From positions 1 through 20,646 of the forward strand of contig JABXJU010000067.1 in NCBI GenBank assembly GCA_013375405.1: DNA of 20,646 bases. Reading direction: 5' to 3'. Source of the stretch: Candidatus Helarchaeota archaeon. GTDB taxonomy: Archaea; Asgardarchaeota; Lokiarchaeia; Helarchaeales; HEL-GB-A. Within the stretch, counting starts at the first letter, position 1; the number at the start of each line of letters is the position of its first letter. The position numbers were made by a program, and so were the translations under genes. Positions 14,083 to 20,646 of this stretch are shown here, piece after piece. The notes beneath the pieces are model-generated. The model was not told where the DNA came from. It saw nothing but the letters and a program-made list of their open reading frames with translations, and made no database searches.

Positions 14083-14733
14083 TTAGAGTTCATTTTCGCG
14101 CTGATCAGGGTGAAAGAATTTATTATAGTAATATGTATAAAGCACTGCTGCAGGATTATGAGCAAGGCGTCTATCTTTAGCAATTAAAACTGTCACAGGG
14201 GCCTTTGAATATTTAATAAAGAGAGAATCATGCCCAACACATAAACCAACAATGATATTAAACTCAGTCTCGGTTTCATTAAGGAGTAAAGCCTGAGCAA
14301 TTGGATTACAAGAAACAAATCCTATTGCATATCCCGTTTTAGAGGTCATTTGATATTCTTTAGGAATGTCCCCAATTTCAGATTTTGTAAAACACCCGGT
14401 TTTACAAAGACTGGAACTCACTTCAAATCGATACACCTCTAAGATTTTTTGAATTTTTTGAGCTTCTTCGAATAATCCAATGCAAAATGCAAGACCAAGC
14501 TTCTTGTACCGCATTAATTTTGCAAATTCAATAGTATCTTTTAATCGAGGCCATTCTAAATAGCCGGTTGCTTCTACAATACCCGCGCTCCGTGCCATTA
14601 ATTCATTCTCAGGATCCTCATAGAGTTCTTTTGCCTTTTCAAAAACCTTAGGATATTTCGTCATTGGACAATTAGGAGGGCTTTTTTTACTTCCAACCAA
14701 ACACGAAATCTTCTTACAATTCGCACAATCCAT
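14083..14733 (-). CDS. DUF1847 cysteine-rich metal-binding protein (COG4887-like)
   Basis: A 216-residue protein of the DUF1847 family, described as predicted metal-binding. The N-terminus MDCANCKKISC then NCP gives four closely spaced cysteines. Further family blocks are MARSAGIVEATGYLEWPRL, YKKLGLAFCIGLFEEA, SSLCKTGCF, IGFVSCNPIAQALLLN and the end block GLCVGHDSLFIKYSKAPVTV followed by AKDRRLAHNP. All the conserved cysteines appear present and the length is usual. No biochemical function is established for the family; a redox or metal-cofactor role is inferred from the cysteines. GAGGT lies about eight bases before the ATG. The 222-base intergenic region upstream is shared with the divergent HTH-CBS gene. 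Confidence 0.88.
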   Translation of the reverse strand: MDCANCKKISCLVGSKKSPPNCPMTKYPKVFEKAKELYEDPENELMARSAGIVEATGYLEWPRLKDTIEFAKLMRYKKLGLAFCIGLFEEAQKIQKILEVYRFEVSSSLCKTGCFTKSEIGDIPKEYQMTSKTGYAIGFVSCNPIAQALLLNETETEFNIIVGLCVGHDSLFIKYSKAPVTVLIAKDRRLAHNPAAVLYTYYYNKFFHPDQRENEL

Positions 14734-14955
14734 TTATTTCAACCTCTAATAATTTCAAATTAAATATGGACTTTTTCTACAAATTTCCTTTATCAATAAT
14801 TAATGTAAATCTATTTTTTGATACTTTTTTGAAATTTAAATAGATAAGTTTTAATTCTGTAGTTGAATGAAAAAAGAACGTAAATATAACTATCTTTCAT
14901 ATAAATTACTTGAAAACTAAAAATTTAAAAAAAATTTTAATTTAAGGCTTATACT

Positions 14956-15528
14956 ATGATAAATCTTCCCACTCCAGAGGATTTAAAGAGATATAGAAAA
15001 AATTGTGGTTTGACTCAGAAAGAACTTGCCGAAAAAGCCTCAGTTAGTCAAGCATTAATTGCTCGGATTGAGACTGGGACAGTAGATCCTTCGCTAAGTA
15101 CTCTCCGAAGAATCCTAGAAGTTTTAAATGAAACGCATCAAAAAGAATTAAAGGCAATCAATGTGGCTGTTATTGAAGTCATCACCATTCAAGCATCAGA
15201 TCCCCTTAGTAAAGCGTCAAAACTCATGTTTGACAATGGGATTAGTCAATTACCTGTGTGCGATGCCAATGGACATGTTATCGGAGCAATTAAGGAGAAA
15301 ACTATTTCAATGAAATTAATTGCTAAAGGAACAGATATCTTATCAAAACCGATAACGGAAATTATGGTTAAAGAGGATGCTCTACCTATGTTACCAAGTT
15401 CAACATCCTTAAGAAGTGTAGAAGATCTTCTCACGCAACACGGGCATTCAGCTGTTCTCCTCATGGATGGAGGAAAAATTGTAGGAATATTAACCAAAGC
15501 AGATGTAATAAAAACTTATTTAAGATGA
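14956..15528 (+). CDS. HTH (XRE)-CBS transcriptional regulator (COG3620-like)
   Basis: A 190-residue regulator. Residues about 7-65 form an XRE-type helix-turn-helix (LKRYRKNCGLTQKELAEKAS, then VSQALIARIETGTVDPSLST). Residues about 70-190 hold a pair of CBS domains (VITIQASDPLSKASKLMFDN, GISQLPVCDANGHVIGAI, then ITEIMVKEDALPML, and GHSAVLLMDGGKIVGILTKADV). CBS pairs bind adenosyl ligands such as AMP, ATP or S-adenosylmethionine, so DNA binding is probably ligand-controlled. This layout is known in archaea. The ATG has no clear SD and lies behind a very AT-rich stretch. The stop overlaps the next gene's start as ATGA, so the downstream membrane protein is translationally coupled to it. Its target is unknown; its own operon and the divergent DUF1847 gene are the nearest candidates. 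Confidence 0.9.
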   Translation: MINLPTPEDLKRYRKNCGLTQKELAEKASVSQALIARIETGTVDPSLSTLRRILEVLNETHQKELKAINVAVIEVITIQASDPLSKASKLMFDNGISQLPVCDANGHVIGAIKEKTISMKLIAKGTDILSKPITEIMVKEDALPMLPSSTSLRSVEDLLTQHGHSAVLLMDGGKIVGILTKADVIKTYLR

Positions 15529-16310
15529 AGAAAATGTATGAAGAAAGCAATATTGATCTAAAACCAGAACCGCAACATTTACTCCAGCATGAATTCTCTG
15601 TAATCGTTTTTATCGATTATTTAAGTGAACGCCCTTTTGATTTAATTTACCAGGAAAAAACAATCCATCAGTATCAAAATAAAATCATGGGGGAATTAGT
15701 CTCAGTTCGTAATGAAATTCGAGAGAGCTGGATAGATAATCGAATTGATGATGGAGTCACTCAGGTCATTTCAAAAACTGAAGAAGTGGCTAAAGAACAT
15801 GGGTTTTCTCAATCAATTCGCCGTCAAAGTATGAAATGGCTCCTTCCCATGATGGTAGGCTTCTTTGCACTAGCTTTTGCGACAATCTTTTTTATTCCGC
15901 CGGATATGACCTGGGTATCGTATGTTATCTTTCCCGTTATGCTGTTAGTAGTGTGCATTCTCCCACGACTAATAAATCAACGTCTTCTAAATCGATGGAT
16001 GGTATTATCGGAAGAGCAAGGTCCTGTGGTAAAAAAATATATCAGTGGAATAATTGAACGATTCCATAAGTTCATTCAATTCCTTATCAATGATATCCGG
16101 GAAATCCTCGCTGACAATGATATGGATTTTACAAATTATCGTCTTATGTTGTTCAATCCAGAGTATGAAAATGTTAAAGTTTTGTCAGAAGAACAACGCA
16201 AAGGAGTTAAGTTTTATATCATGGAACTTTTACCCTTTGATACTGAGTCTAAATCCGCTGAAAGTCAGGAAGAATCTTACTACGATGAATTTGAAAGTCC
16301 TGAATCATAA
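15525..16310 (+). CDS. Two-helix membrane protein of unknown function
   Basis: A 261-residue protein. A charged N-terminal part of about 100 residues includes helical stretches (about 40-95). Two membrane helices follow, about 104-124 (MKWLLPMMVGFFALAFATIF) and 130-150 (WVSYVIFPVMLLVVCIL), with a short PPDMTW turn. A long helical cytoplasmic tail (about 151-215) and an acidic Glu/Ser-rich end complete it. The large N- and C-terminal parts are probably on the same, cytoplasmic side. I do not recognise the family. The ATG overlaps the stop of the HTH-CBS gene (ATGA); a second ATG lies nine bases on. The tight coupling suggests a shared function, for example a membrane partner sequestering or signalling to the regulator (inference). 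Confidence 0.75.
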   Translation: MKKMYEESNIDLKPEPQHLLQHEFSVIVFIDYLSERPFDLIYQEKTIHQYQNKIMGELVSVRNEIRESWIDNRIDDGVTQVISKTEEVAKEHGFSQSIRRQSMKWLLPMMVGFFALAFATIFFIPPDMTWVSYVIFPVMLLVVCILPRLINQRLLNRWMVLSEEQGPVVKKYISGIIERFHKFIQFLINDIREILADNDMDFTNYRLMLFNPEYENVKVLSEEQRKGVKFYIMELLPFDTESKSAESQEESYYDEFESPES

Positions 16311-16316
16311 ATCAAA

Positions 16317-16325
16317 TATATAAAT
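16317..16325 (+). promoter_or_regulatory. TATA-like box of the eL22 gene
   Basis: TATATAAAT centred about 25 bases before 16347 gives a transcript start near or just after the first ATG (16344). The second ATG at 16353 would then be used, with a very short leader; otherwise AAGGTAAG serves the first ATG from a longer transcript. Confidence 0.4.
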
Positions 16326-16343
16326 GGGTTTAAAAAAGGTAAG

Positions 16344-16673
16344 ATGGTCGATATGACTGAAGATTCTGAAAAAGACCTCACAGTTTCATATGTTATTGAC
16401 GCCGACCACTTAACTTGGGTTGAGGATCGCCTTGTTGATGAATTGAGTACATACATTGAAGAAAAACTCCCATCTGGTTCAATAGTAGATCGATCTGGAA
16501 AAAATGTACTCATTGGTTTTACGGAGGCCCGGATAAATAAGCGCCAACTCAAAACCTTTCTTAAAAAATTTCTTCATAAATTTGAAATCAAAGAAAAATT
16601 CCGGGTCATTTCTACTACCACAGAAGAATTTAAAATCCAAAAGAGAAAAGGTCTTGATTTCCGAGAACTTTAA
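16344..16673 (+). CDS. Ribosomal protein eL22 homologue
   Basis: A 109-residue basic protein matching eukaryotic large-subunit ribosomal protein eL22. The best block is KRQLKTFLKKFLHKF followed by KEKFRVISTTTEEFKI (about 67-98). It corresponds to KRYLKYLTKKYLKK, then LRDWLRVVANSKESYEL in human RPL22 as I recall it. The N-terminal half also fits: a first strand LTVSYVIDA, a helix VEDRLVDELSTYIEEKL, then strands around IVDRSGKNVLIGFT where human has VVTIERSKSKITVTSE. eL22 is absent from most archaea and has been reported in Asgard genomes, so this gene strongly colours the taxonomic call. It lies among membrane-protein genes, not in a ribosomal operon. An in-frame ATG at 16353 may be the true start. 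T8 follows the stop. Confidence 0.85.
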   Translation: MVDMTEDSEKDLTVSYVIDADHLTWVEDRLVDELSTYIEEKLPSGSIVDRSGKNVLIGFTEARINKRQLKTFLKKFLHKFEIKEKFRVISTTTEEFKIQKRKGLDFREL

Positions 16674-16681
16674 TTTTTTTT
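16674..16681 (+). terminator. T8 tract after eL22
   Basis: Eight T residues directly after the eL22 stop fit an archaeal oligo-T terminator. The SD of the next gene is only eight bases further, so some read-through would be needed unless that gene has an internal promoter. Confidence 0.35.
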
Positions 16682-16700
16682 CGGTATTGGAGAATAATCC

Positions 16701-17690
16701 ATGCCAAAGCGAAGACGATTAAGAAAAGAAGAGGAAGAAAAACTTCAACTCCAGAAAAAGTCTCTTAAAAAATCTTTTCAGAAGTCATATTCTGGTTCAA
16801 AACGGATTGGGTCTAAACGCTTATCTGATACAAAAAAGTATGCCTTGATTGCAGCGGTTGCCATAGTTATTATCATAATTCTTGCCGTTCAATTCTTAGT
16901 GCCTCCAGAACCTATTTGCTACTACACAGAGGCTGATTTTGTGCATGCGACCCTCGACCAAGGTACTCAAACTATTTCTTTTGATCGTATTATTGCTTGG
17001 TACTATCTTAAAGCCGAACACGCTACTGTTAATTGTGATATTGATGATTATTATAATGACACGTATGATCTTGAGTTACCCCCTGCTTCTAGCCATCTCA
17101 CCTCAAGTGTTGCCGCTGATCAAATACTATATTCAGTGACCGAAGTTACTTCTGTTTTATTATTTGAAACCGTGATGGAAAATAGTACCGTTCCGCTTCA
17201 AATGTCGACCTGGGTTAATTTAACCATTATGAATACAACGCCATCCTCCATCTCGTCTGGTGTGGAAACTGAAGTGAATTTCAGATTAGAAATCGTTACA
17301 AGCGTTGCGGTCGATCATTACAATATTTCTCTTGATTTCAATCAAAATCTAGCCCAAACTACCTTAACGTATGTAAGTATTGCTCATGGTACCCCCAATG
17401 TGGGAGAATTACTCTTTTATACACGTGGAGGATCCCTCTCAGCTGATTCTTCCATTATCCTTGATTTCACCCTTACGGTTAACTCTAGCTTGTCAGGTTC
17501 TCTCAATCTCCTCGAAGAAGGCGAGATTCACCTGGTATTAGATAACCAATTACTTGAGTCTTCCTATTCCGATTTTAAAGAATCTGAAGTTACCTTTACT
17601 TATGGCATGGAACAGCGCCCAAGACTCGAAAAAACGAAATTTCTCGATATTGTCGTCGATATTCCCTACTATAATATCACTTCAAGTTAA
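16701..17690 (+). CDS. Membrane-anchored surface protein, beta-rich, unknown function
   Basis: A 329-residue protein with a very basic, Lys/Arg-rich N-terminus (1-46) and one membrane helix (about 47-66, ALIAAVAIVIIIILAVQFLV). An exterior domain of about 260 residues follows. The positive-inside rule puts the N-terminus in the cytoplasm. The outer part is rich in Ser, Thr, Val and short alternating hydrophobic strands. It resembles immunoglobulin- or cohesin-like folds, for example VETEVNFRLEIVTSVAVDHYNISLDF split over several strands. At least seven N-x-S/T sequons (NDT, NST, NLT, NTT, NIS, NSS, NIT) suggest N-glycosylation. GGAGA lies seven bases before the ATG. No family was recognised. 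Confidence 0.8.
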   Translation: MPKRRRLRKEEEEKLQLQKKSLKKSFQKSYSGSKRIGSKRLSDTKKYALIAAVAIVIIIILAVQFLVPPEPICYYTEADFVHATLDQGTQTISFDRIIAWYYLKAEHATVNCDIDDYYNDTYDLELPPASSHLTSSVAADQILYSVTEVTSVLLFETVMENSTVPLQMSTWVNLTIMNTTPSSISSGVETEVNFRLEIVTSVAVDHYNISLDFNQNLAQTTLTYVSIAHGTPNVGELLFYTRGGSLSADSSIILDFTLTVNSSLSGSLNLLEEGEIHLVLDNQLLESSYSDFKESEVTFTYGMEQRPRLEKTKFLDIVVDIPYYNITSS

Positions 17691-17737
17691 TAATTCCCTA
17701 ATTCTTTTAGAAAGTTGTTTATTAGAGGACTTAGTCA

Positions 17738-18721
17738 ATGCCTTATAAATGGTGGAAACGTGACCCGATTGGCGTGGAAGAAATCAAATGTAAAAGTCTC
17801 TTACATCCCTTTACGGCCCACCATTCTGAATGTCCGAACCGGCTTGTAATTAACCCCTATACTGGGTGTGCGCATCGCTGCATATACTGCTACGGAACAT
17901 ATTTTTTCTTCCCCAACTTTTTTGATGTTGTCCAAGTCAAAATAAATGCACCTCAAATTCTTCAAAATGAAATTCAAAAGTATAAAAAAAAGCATGATTT
18001 CTTCCCGCCCGTATACATCGCCCCTGCTACTGACTCCTACCAACCTCTAGAGCGCCGATACCACATCACTCGCCAATGTGTCCAGATCCTTCAAACACAT
18101 CAAATCTCCTATTACATCATGTCTAAATCCGATGGGATGCTACAGGACCTCGACCTCCATGCGCAATATCGAGAGCGGTGCATGGGGATTTGGACAATTA
18201 CCTCACTTGATGAACAACGACGGACAACATTTGAACCATTTTCCTCAACAATCAAAAAACGACTGAACGCCCTTGAACGTTTTTCTTCTGAGGGAATTCC
18301 CGCTGCCTTCCGCATTGATCCCATCCTTCCTTATATTGATGATTCCCCCGACCAGCTAGAGCGTGTTATTACCGCTTGCACTGAACGCGGCGCAACTCAC
18401 TTCACTACTTCCATTCTCAAGCTTCGTAAGGAAATTTGGCCTCGTATTGAAGCCTTTTTTCGTGACCAAGAAGACGATGAATTACTTGATAAATATAATA
18501 ACCTATTTTTTAATCCCTCCTATAGAAGGGGTTCTTATTACTACCCTAAATCCGAGTATCGGCGAAAATTGCTTACGATATTACAAAATCTCGCCAAAAA
18601 ATATGAGCTCAGTTTCGGTACGTGCCTTGAAGGAATGCCCCATTTCAACACCGGTCCATGTGATGGCGTTCGACTCCCCCAACTTAATATAAAATCCCCT
18701 AAACAACAGAAATTTAAATGA
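17738..18721 (+). CDS. SplB-like radical SAM protein (COG1533-type)
   Basis: A 327-residue radical SAM enzyme. The cluster motif is CAHRCIYC (Cys44, Cys48, Cys51) within NPYTGCAHRCIYCYGTYF, the typical form of the SplB/Rv2578c-like group. Downstream are IAPATDSYQPLERRY (about 96-110), MSKSDGMLQDLDL where the group usually has a TKS motif, SLDEQRRTTFEP, and AFRIDPILPYIDD. Known SplB repairs the spore photoproduct, but most members of this broader group have no known substrate, so a DNA-repair role should not be assumed. GAGGA lies about nine bases before the ATG. Codons end in C more often than in rpoB or the hydratase genes (impression, not counted). It follows the surface-protein gene by 47 bases. 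Confidence 0.88.
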   Translation: MPYKWWKRDPIGVEEIKCKSLLHPFTAHHSECPNRLVINPYTGCAHRCIYCYGTYFFFPNFFDVVQVKINAPQILQNEIQKYKKKHDFFPPVYIAPATDSYQPLERRYHITRQCVQILQTHQISYYIMSKSDGMLQDLDLHAQYRERCMGIWTITSLDEQRRTTFEPFSSTIKKRLNALERFSSEGIPAAFRIDPILPYIDDSPDQLERVITACTERGATHFTTSILKLRKEIWPRIEAFFRDQEDDELLDKYNNLFFNPSYRRGSYYYPKSEYRRKLLTILQNLAKKYELSFGTCLEGMPHFNTGPCDGVRLPQLNIKSPKQQKFK

Positions 18722-18770
18722 AAAGTAACATACAATATTAACCATGTGACATGCTACGGAGAGATATTCT

Positions 18771-19244
18771 ATGAGTAAAGTTGAAATTGGACCGTATCAA
18801 TTGGCTGAAATCACGTTAAGTAAAGATACTTTATTAGTTTCAAAGAATAAAGATAAAGTTAATGTGATGGCATTGGCTTGGAAAAGTATCGGAGAATTAT
18901 GGGGGTATCCAATATGTACGGTTGCTGTTGCCCCAAGTCGATATACTTTTTCACTTTTAAACGACCTTCAAGAATTTACCTTGAACGTCCCTTCACCCAA
19001 GATTGAGTCGGCGGTTAATATTGCTGGAAGTTACTCAGGCCGCGATACGGATAAAATTGCACAAGCAAGTCTCACTTTAACTCCATCAAGATTTATTTCA
19101 GTACCGATGATTCAAGAAGCCATGATTAATTACGAATGTAAAATAATTCATACTGCAGAATCTGGCTCCATCTGCTCCCATCGATTATTTTTCGGCGAAA
19201 TTTTGGCAGCCTATGCTGAGAATTCCCTACTCACAAAAAAGTGA
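18771..19244 (+). CDS. Flavin reductase-like domain protein (FMN-binding split barrel)
   Basis: A 157-residue protein of the flavin-reductase-like group. Recognisable parts are KVNVMALAWKSIGELWGYP (about 30-48), ICTVAVAPSRYTFSLL, EFTLNVPS, IAGSYSGRDTDKIAQASLTL and the end strands HRLFFGEILAAYAEN. Family members bind FMN or FAD and reduce it with NAD(P)H, or act as flavoproteins in electron transfer. The natural partner is not evident here. The length is at the short end for the family, and the reading frame seems intact. GGAGA lies eight bases before the ATG. It is convergent with the TPR membrane protein, with eight bases between stops. Confidence 0.88.
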   Translation: MSKVEIGPYQLAEITLSKDTLLVSKNKDKVNVMALAWKSIGELWGYPICTVAVAPSRYTFSLLNDLQEFTLNVPSPKIESAVNIAGSYSGRDTDKIAQASLTLTPSRFISVPMIQEAMINYECKIIHTAESGSICSHRLFFGEILAAYAENSLLTKK

Positions 19245-19252
19245 TTTTTCCC

Positions 19253-19888
19253 TTATTTACCTCGCTCAAAAGATTCTGAATATTCGTATCGAACCCTCTC
19301 CCACGCGAATTTGGCCCGCTTTTGTTTTAACCTCCCAATTTGGATAAATTTTTGGATTTCTGGGATGTCCTCCTGATTTACAATCGCATTTATTTGATTT
19401 TCAATCAATTGAAGCTTTAATTGAAATTCTTCATCTGTCTTCTTCCGAGAGGTGGCATGTTTCACTATCGCAATAGGGAGAAGCATCATGAAAACTAGAA
19501 GATCGAACAGTAAAATTAGTAATGGAATAAGAAACTGGAAGGAAGGCCACAGAATAAATAGTATAATTGTACTAAATAGAGCAATTGTCCCCGTCACAAT
19601 AAGGACAGTTTGTAACCAATTGGACCCCGTTGGTGCCAATTTTAATTGACGCCTTTCAGCTCTCTGAGCTCTTCTAAAATATACTTGGGCGGACTCTATA
19701 CTCCCCCTGCGCTTTAATTCTTCACCAATATTTTCTAATATTACAACTTCAGCATGCTGGAAGCAATCAAACGCCTTCAGCCACTCCATCTCTTCATGAT
19801 AAGCCTTTCCCAACTCATACCATGCCTCAAAATCCGTAGGCGTCATTTTGACCTTCATTTCTAAATTTTTAATCCGCTCTGATCCCAT
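19253..19888 (-). CDS. TPR-like membrane protein
   Basis: A 211-residue protein. The N-terminal part resembles one to two tetratricopeptide repeats (PTDFEAWYELGKAYHEEMEW, then KAFDCFQHAEVV, about 17-48; and GSIESAQVYFRRAQRAER, about 62-79). Two adjacent membrane helices follow (about 90-112 and 115-140), then a cytoplasmic helical tail rich in Glu, Lys and Arg. TPRs bind partner proteins, so this may be a membrane-bound adaptor (inference). The ATG is preceded by AAGGGGAT four bases upstream. It lies at the edge of the repeat-rich intergenic region, with its start facing those repeats, so they could regulate it. No closer family was recognised. Confidence 0.75.
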   Translation of the reverse strand: MGSERIKNLEMKVKMTPTDFEAWYELGKAYHEEMEWLKAFDCFQHAEVVILENIGEELKRRGSIESAQVYFRRAQRAERRQLKLAPTGSNWLQTVLIVTGTIALFSTIILFILWPSFQFLIPLLILLFDLLVFMMLLPIAIVKHATSRKKTDEEFQLKLQLIENQINAIVNQEDIPEIQKFIQIGRLKQKRAKFAWERVRYEYSESFERGK

Positions 19889-19985
19889 CTAGATCCCCTT
19901 ATACTCGTCTTAATTATAATATTATATTTCATTCTTAATATATTTTTATCAAAATTTTATAGATCAAAATCTGCATCAGTAAATT

Positions 19986-20315
19986 TGTGAATAGAATTTT
20001 GTTATTGTACGAATTTGTGATTCACAGATCGAATTAATCTGTGAATATGTGAATCAGGTCTAATACTTGTACATGTCTACTCTACTACTGCGACAGGATT
20101 ACTTCCAATGGAACTTCAAAATTCAAAATTTGTGAATGAATTGTGAATCAACTAAATTCGATCTTCTATAGAATCTTCCAATCTTTGGAAATCTTCTCGA
20201 ATTTTGCGTAAATTATTTGTGAAAAAAATTACCCCTTCATTTCCACTGCAAATAAAGATCGTTTCCTTAACCGAAGTACTTGTGAAGCTGTAAATGAATA
20301 GGTGAATTTGTGAAT
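19986..20315 (+). repeat. Cluster of TGTGAAT direct repeats
   Basis: Six exact TGTGAAT copies in the same orientation, starting at 19986, 20040, 20048, 20131, 20142 and 20309. Near copies are TGTGATT (20016), TGTGAAA (20218), TGTGAAG (20281) and GGTGAAT (20301). The copy at 20016 is part of the perfect palindrome TGTGA-T-TCACA (20016-20026). The pairs at 20040/20048, 20131/20142 and 20301/20309 are spaced 8, 11 and 8 bases, near one helical turn. This pattern suggests cooperative protein-binding sites, such as regulator sites or origin-like iterons. It is not a CRISPR array. Confidence 0.6.
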
Positions 20316-20410
20316 AGTTAATTTCGAGATTCATTAAACCAGAAAATTAATTTTAATTTAATAAACAATTTAAAACAATATAAATTGTGATAATATATTT
20401 CCTGAACCTT

Positions 20411-20429
20411 TTTTTGTTTTTAACAAAAA
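20411..20429. repeat. AT-rich inverted repeat
   Basis: Arms TTTTTGTT and AACAAAAA around a three-base loop. It may be a hairpin or a chance event in very AT-rich DNA; no gene ends nearby. Confidence 0.3.
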
Positions 20430-20646
20430 TTAGGATAATTCGGACATATTTAACTAAGGTTTTACCTTTCTAAATTAAATCAATGGATTTTACTTCGTAT
20501 AACATTAATAAATTTTTTACTTCTCACATTAAACAAATGGTTTTATCATAATTTTATTAATCATTTGAATTGTTACCTTTTATCTTATTTGATCATATTG
20601 TTCATATTATCATGGTGATTGATACCCATTATTGCGTAATATGCAA

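Larger units (their letters stand above)
19889..20646. other. Long AT-rich noncoding region
   Basis: About 758 bases without a convincing gene. The first half (19986-20315) holds the TGTGAAT repeat cluster. The second half is plain AT-rich DNA with one inverted repeat at 20411-20429 (TTTTTGTT-TTT-AACAAAAA). A 60-codon open frame on the minus strand (20152-20334) overlaps the repeats and has no recognisable features or SD, so it is not called as a gene. Confidence 0.6.

Noticed and set aside
18363..18692. A 109-codon plus-strand frame inside the radical SAM gene
   Set aside because: It is another frame of a gene with strong motifs, and no SD or domain is seen.
17738..18721. True spore photoproduct lyase
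   Set aside because: The CxxxCxxC cluster fits the wider COG1533 group, but archaea form no spores and I saw no decisive SplB-specific residues, so a substrate is not assigned.
19986..20315. CRISPR array
   Set aside because: The repeats are only seven bases, irregularly spaced and lack spacer-sized units; no cas genes are nearby.
20152..20334. A 60-codon open frame on the minus strand in the repeat region
   Set aside because: It overlaps the TGTGAAT repeats and has no SD site and no recognisable domain. In AT-rich noncoding DNA such a frame is expected by chance.
1..20646. tRNA, rRNA or insertion sequence
   Set aside because: Reading the intergenic regions, I found no tRNA cloverleaf signature, no rRNA segment, no transposase and no terminal inverted repeats with target duplications.

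Overview
The window comes from an AT-rich archaeon, most likely an Asgard archaeon. A single unsplit archaeal RNA polymerase subunit B gene, TATA-like promoters and Shine-Dalgarno (SD) sites place it in the Archaea. Three eukaryote-like items point to Asgard: a protein matching eukaryotic ribosomal protein eL22, a roadblock/LC7 protein, and two tandem proteins with an N-terminal domain resembling the GIFT domain of intraflagellar transport protein IFT52. The exact lineage cannot be read from this window.

Layout. 10-3633 (+): rpoB, then a stand-alone Lrp/AsnC ligand-binding (RAM) domain protein. 3641-6704 (-): from upstream to downstream, a FAS1-like/MaoC dehydratase subunit, two paralogous MaoC-type hydratases with long C-terminal extensions, a PycTM-like (DUF5706) membrane protein and an adenosine-specific kinase family protein. 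6914-9676 (+): an FAD-linked oxidase and a CCG-domain Fe-S partner, divergent from the hydratases. 9680-13368 (-): two IFT52-like GIFT proteins, a roadblock protein and a polytopic membrane protein. 13574-14733 (-): a TFS-like N-terminal zinc ribbon and a DUF1847 protein. 14956-18721 (+): an HTH-CBS regulator translationally coupled to a two-helix membrane protein, eL22, a membrane-anchored surface protein and a SplB-like radical SAM protein. 18771-19888: a flavin-reductase-like protein (+) convergent with a TPR membrane protein (-). 19889-20646: noncoding AT-rich DNA with a cluster of TGTGAAT repeats.

How the genes may work together. The hydratase and oxidase clusters share one divergent intergenic region, which suggests a joint acyl-CoA/2-hydroxyacid oxidation function (inference). 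The GIFT-GIFT-roadblock cluster is the most novel assembly: two components reminiscent of the eukaryotic ciliary transport machinery side by side in an archaeon. The PycTM-like protein lies just upstream of a nucleoside-binding protein and has no Pycsar cyclase nearby. All homology calls are by eye from remembered family sequences; no search was run.
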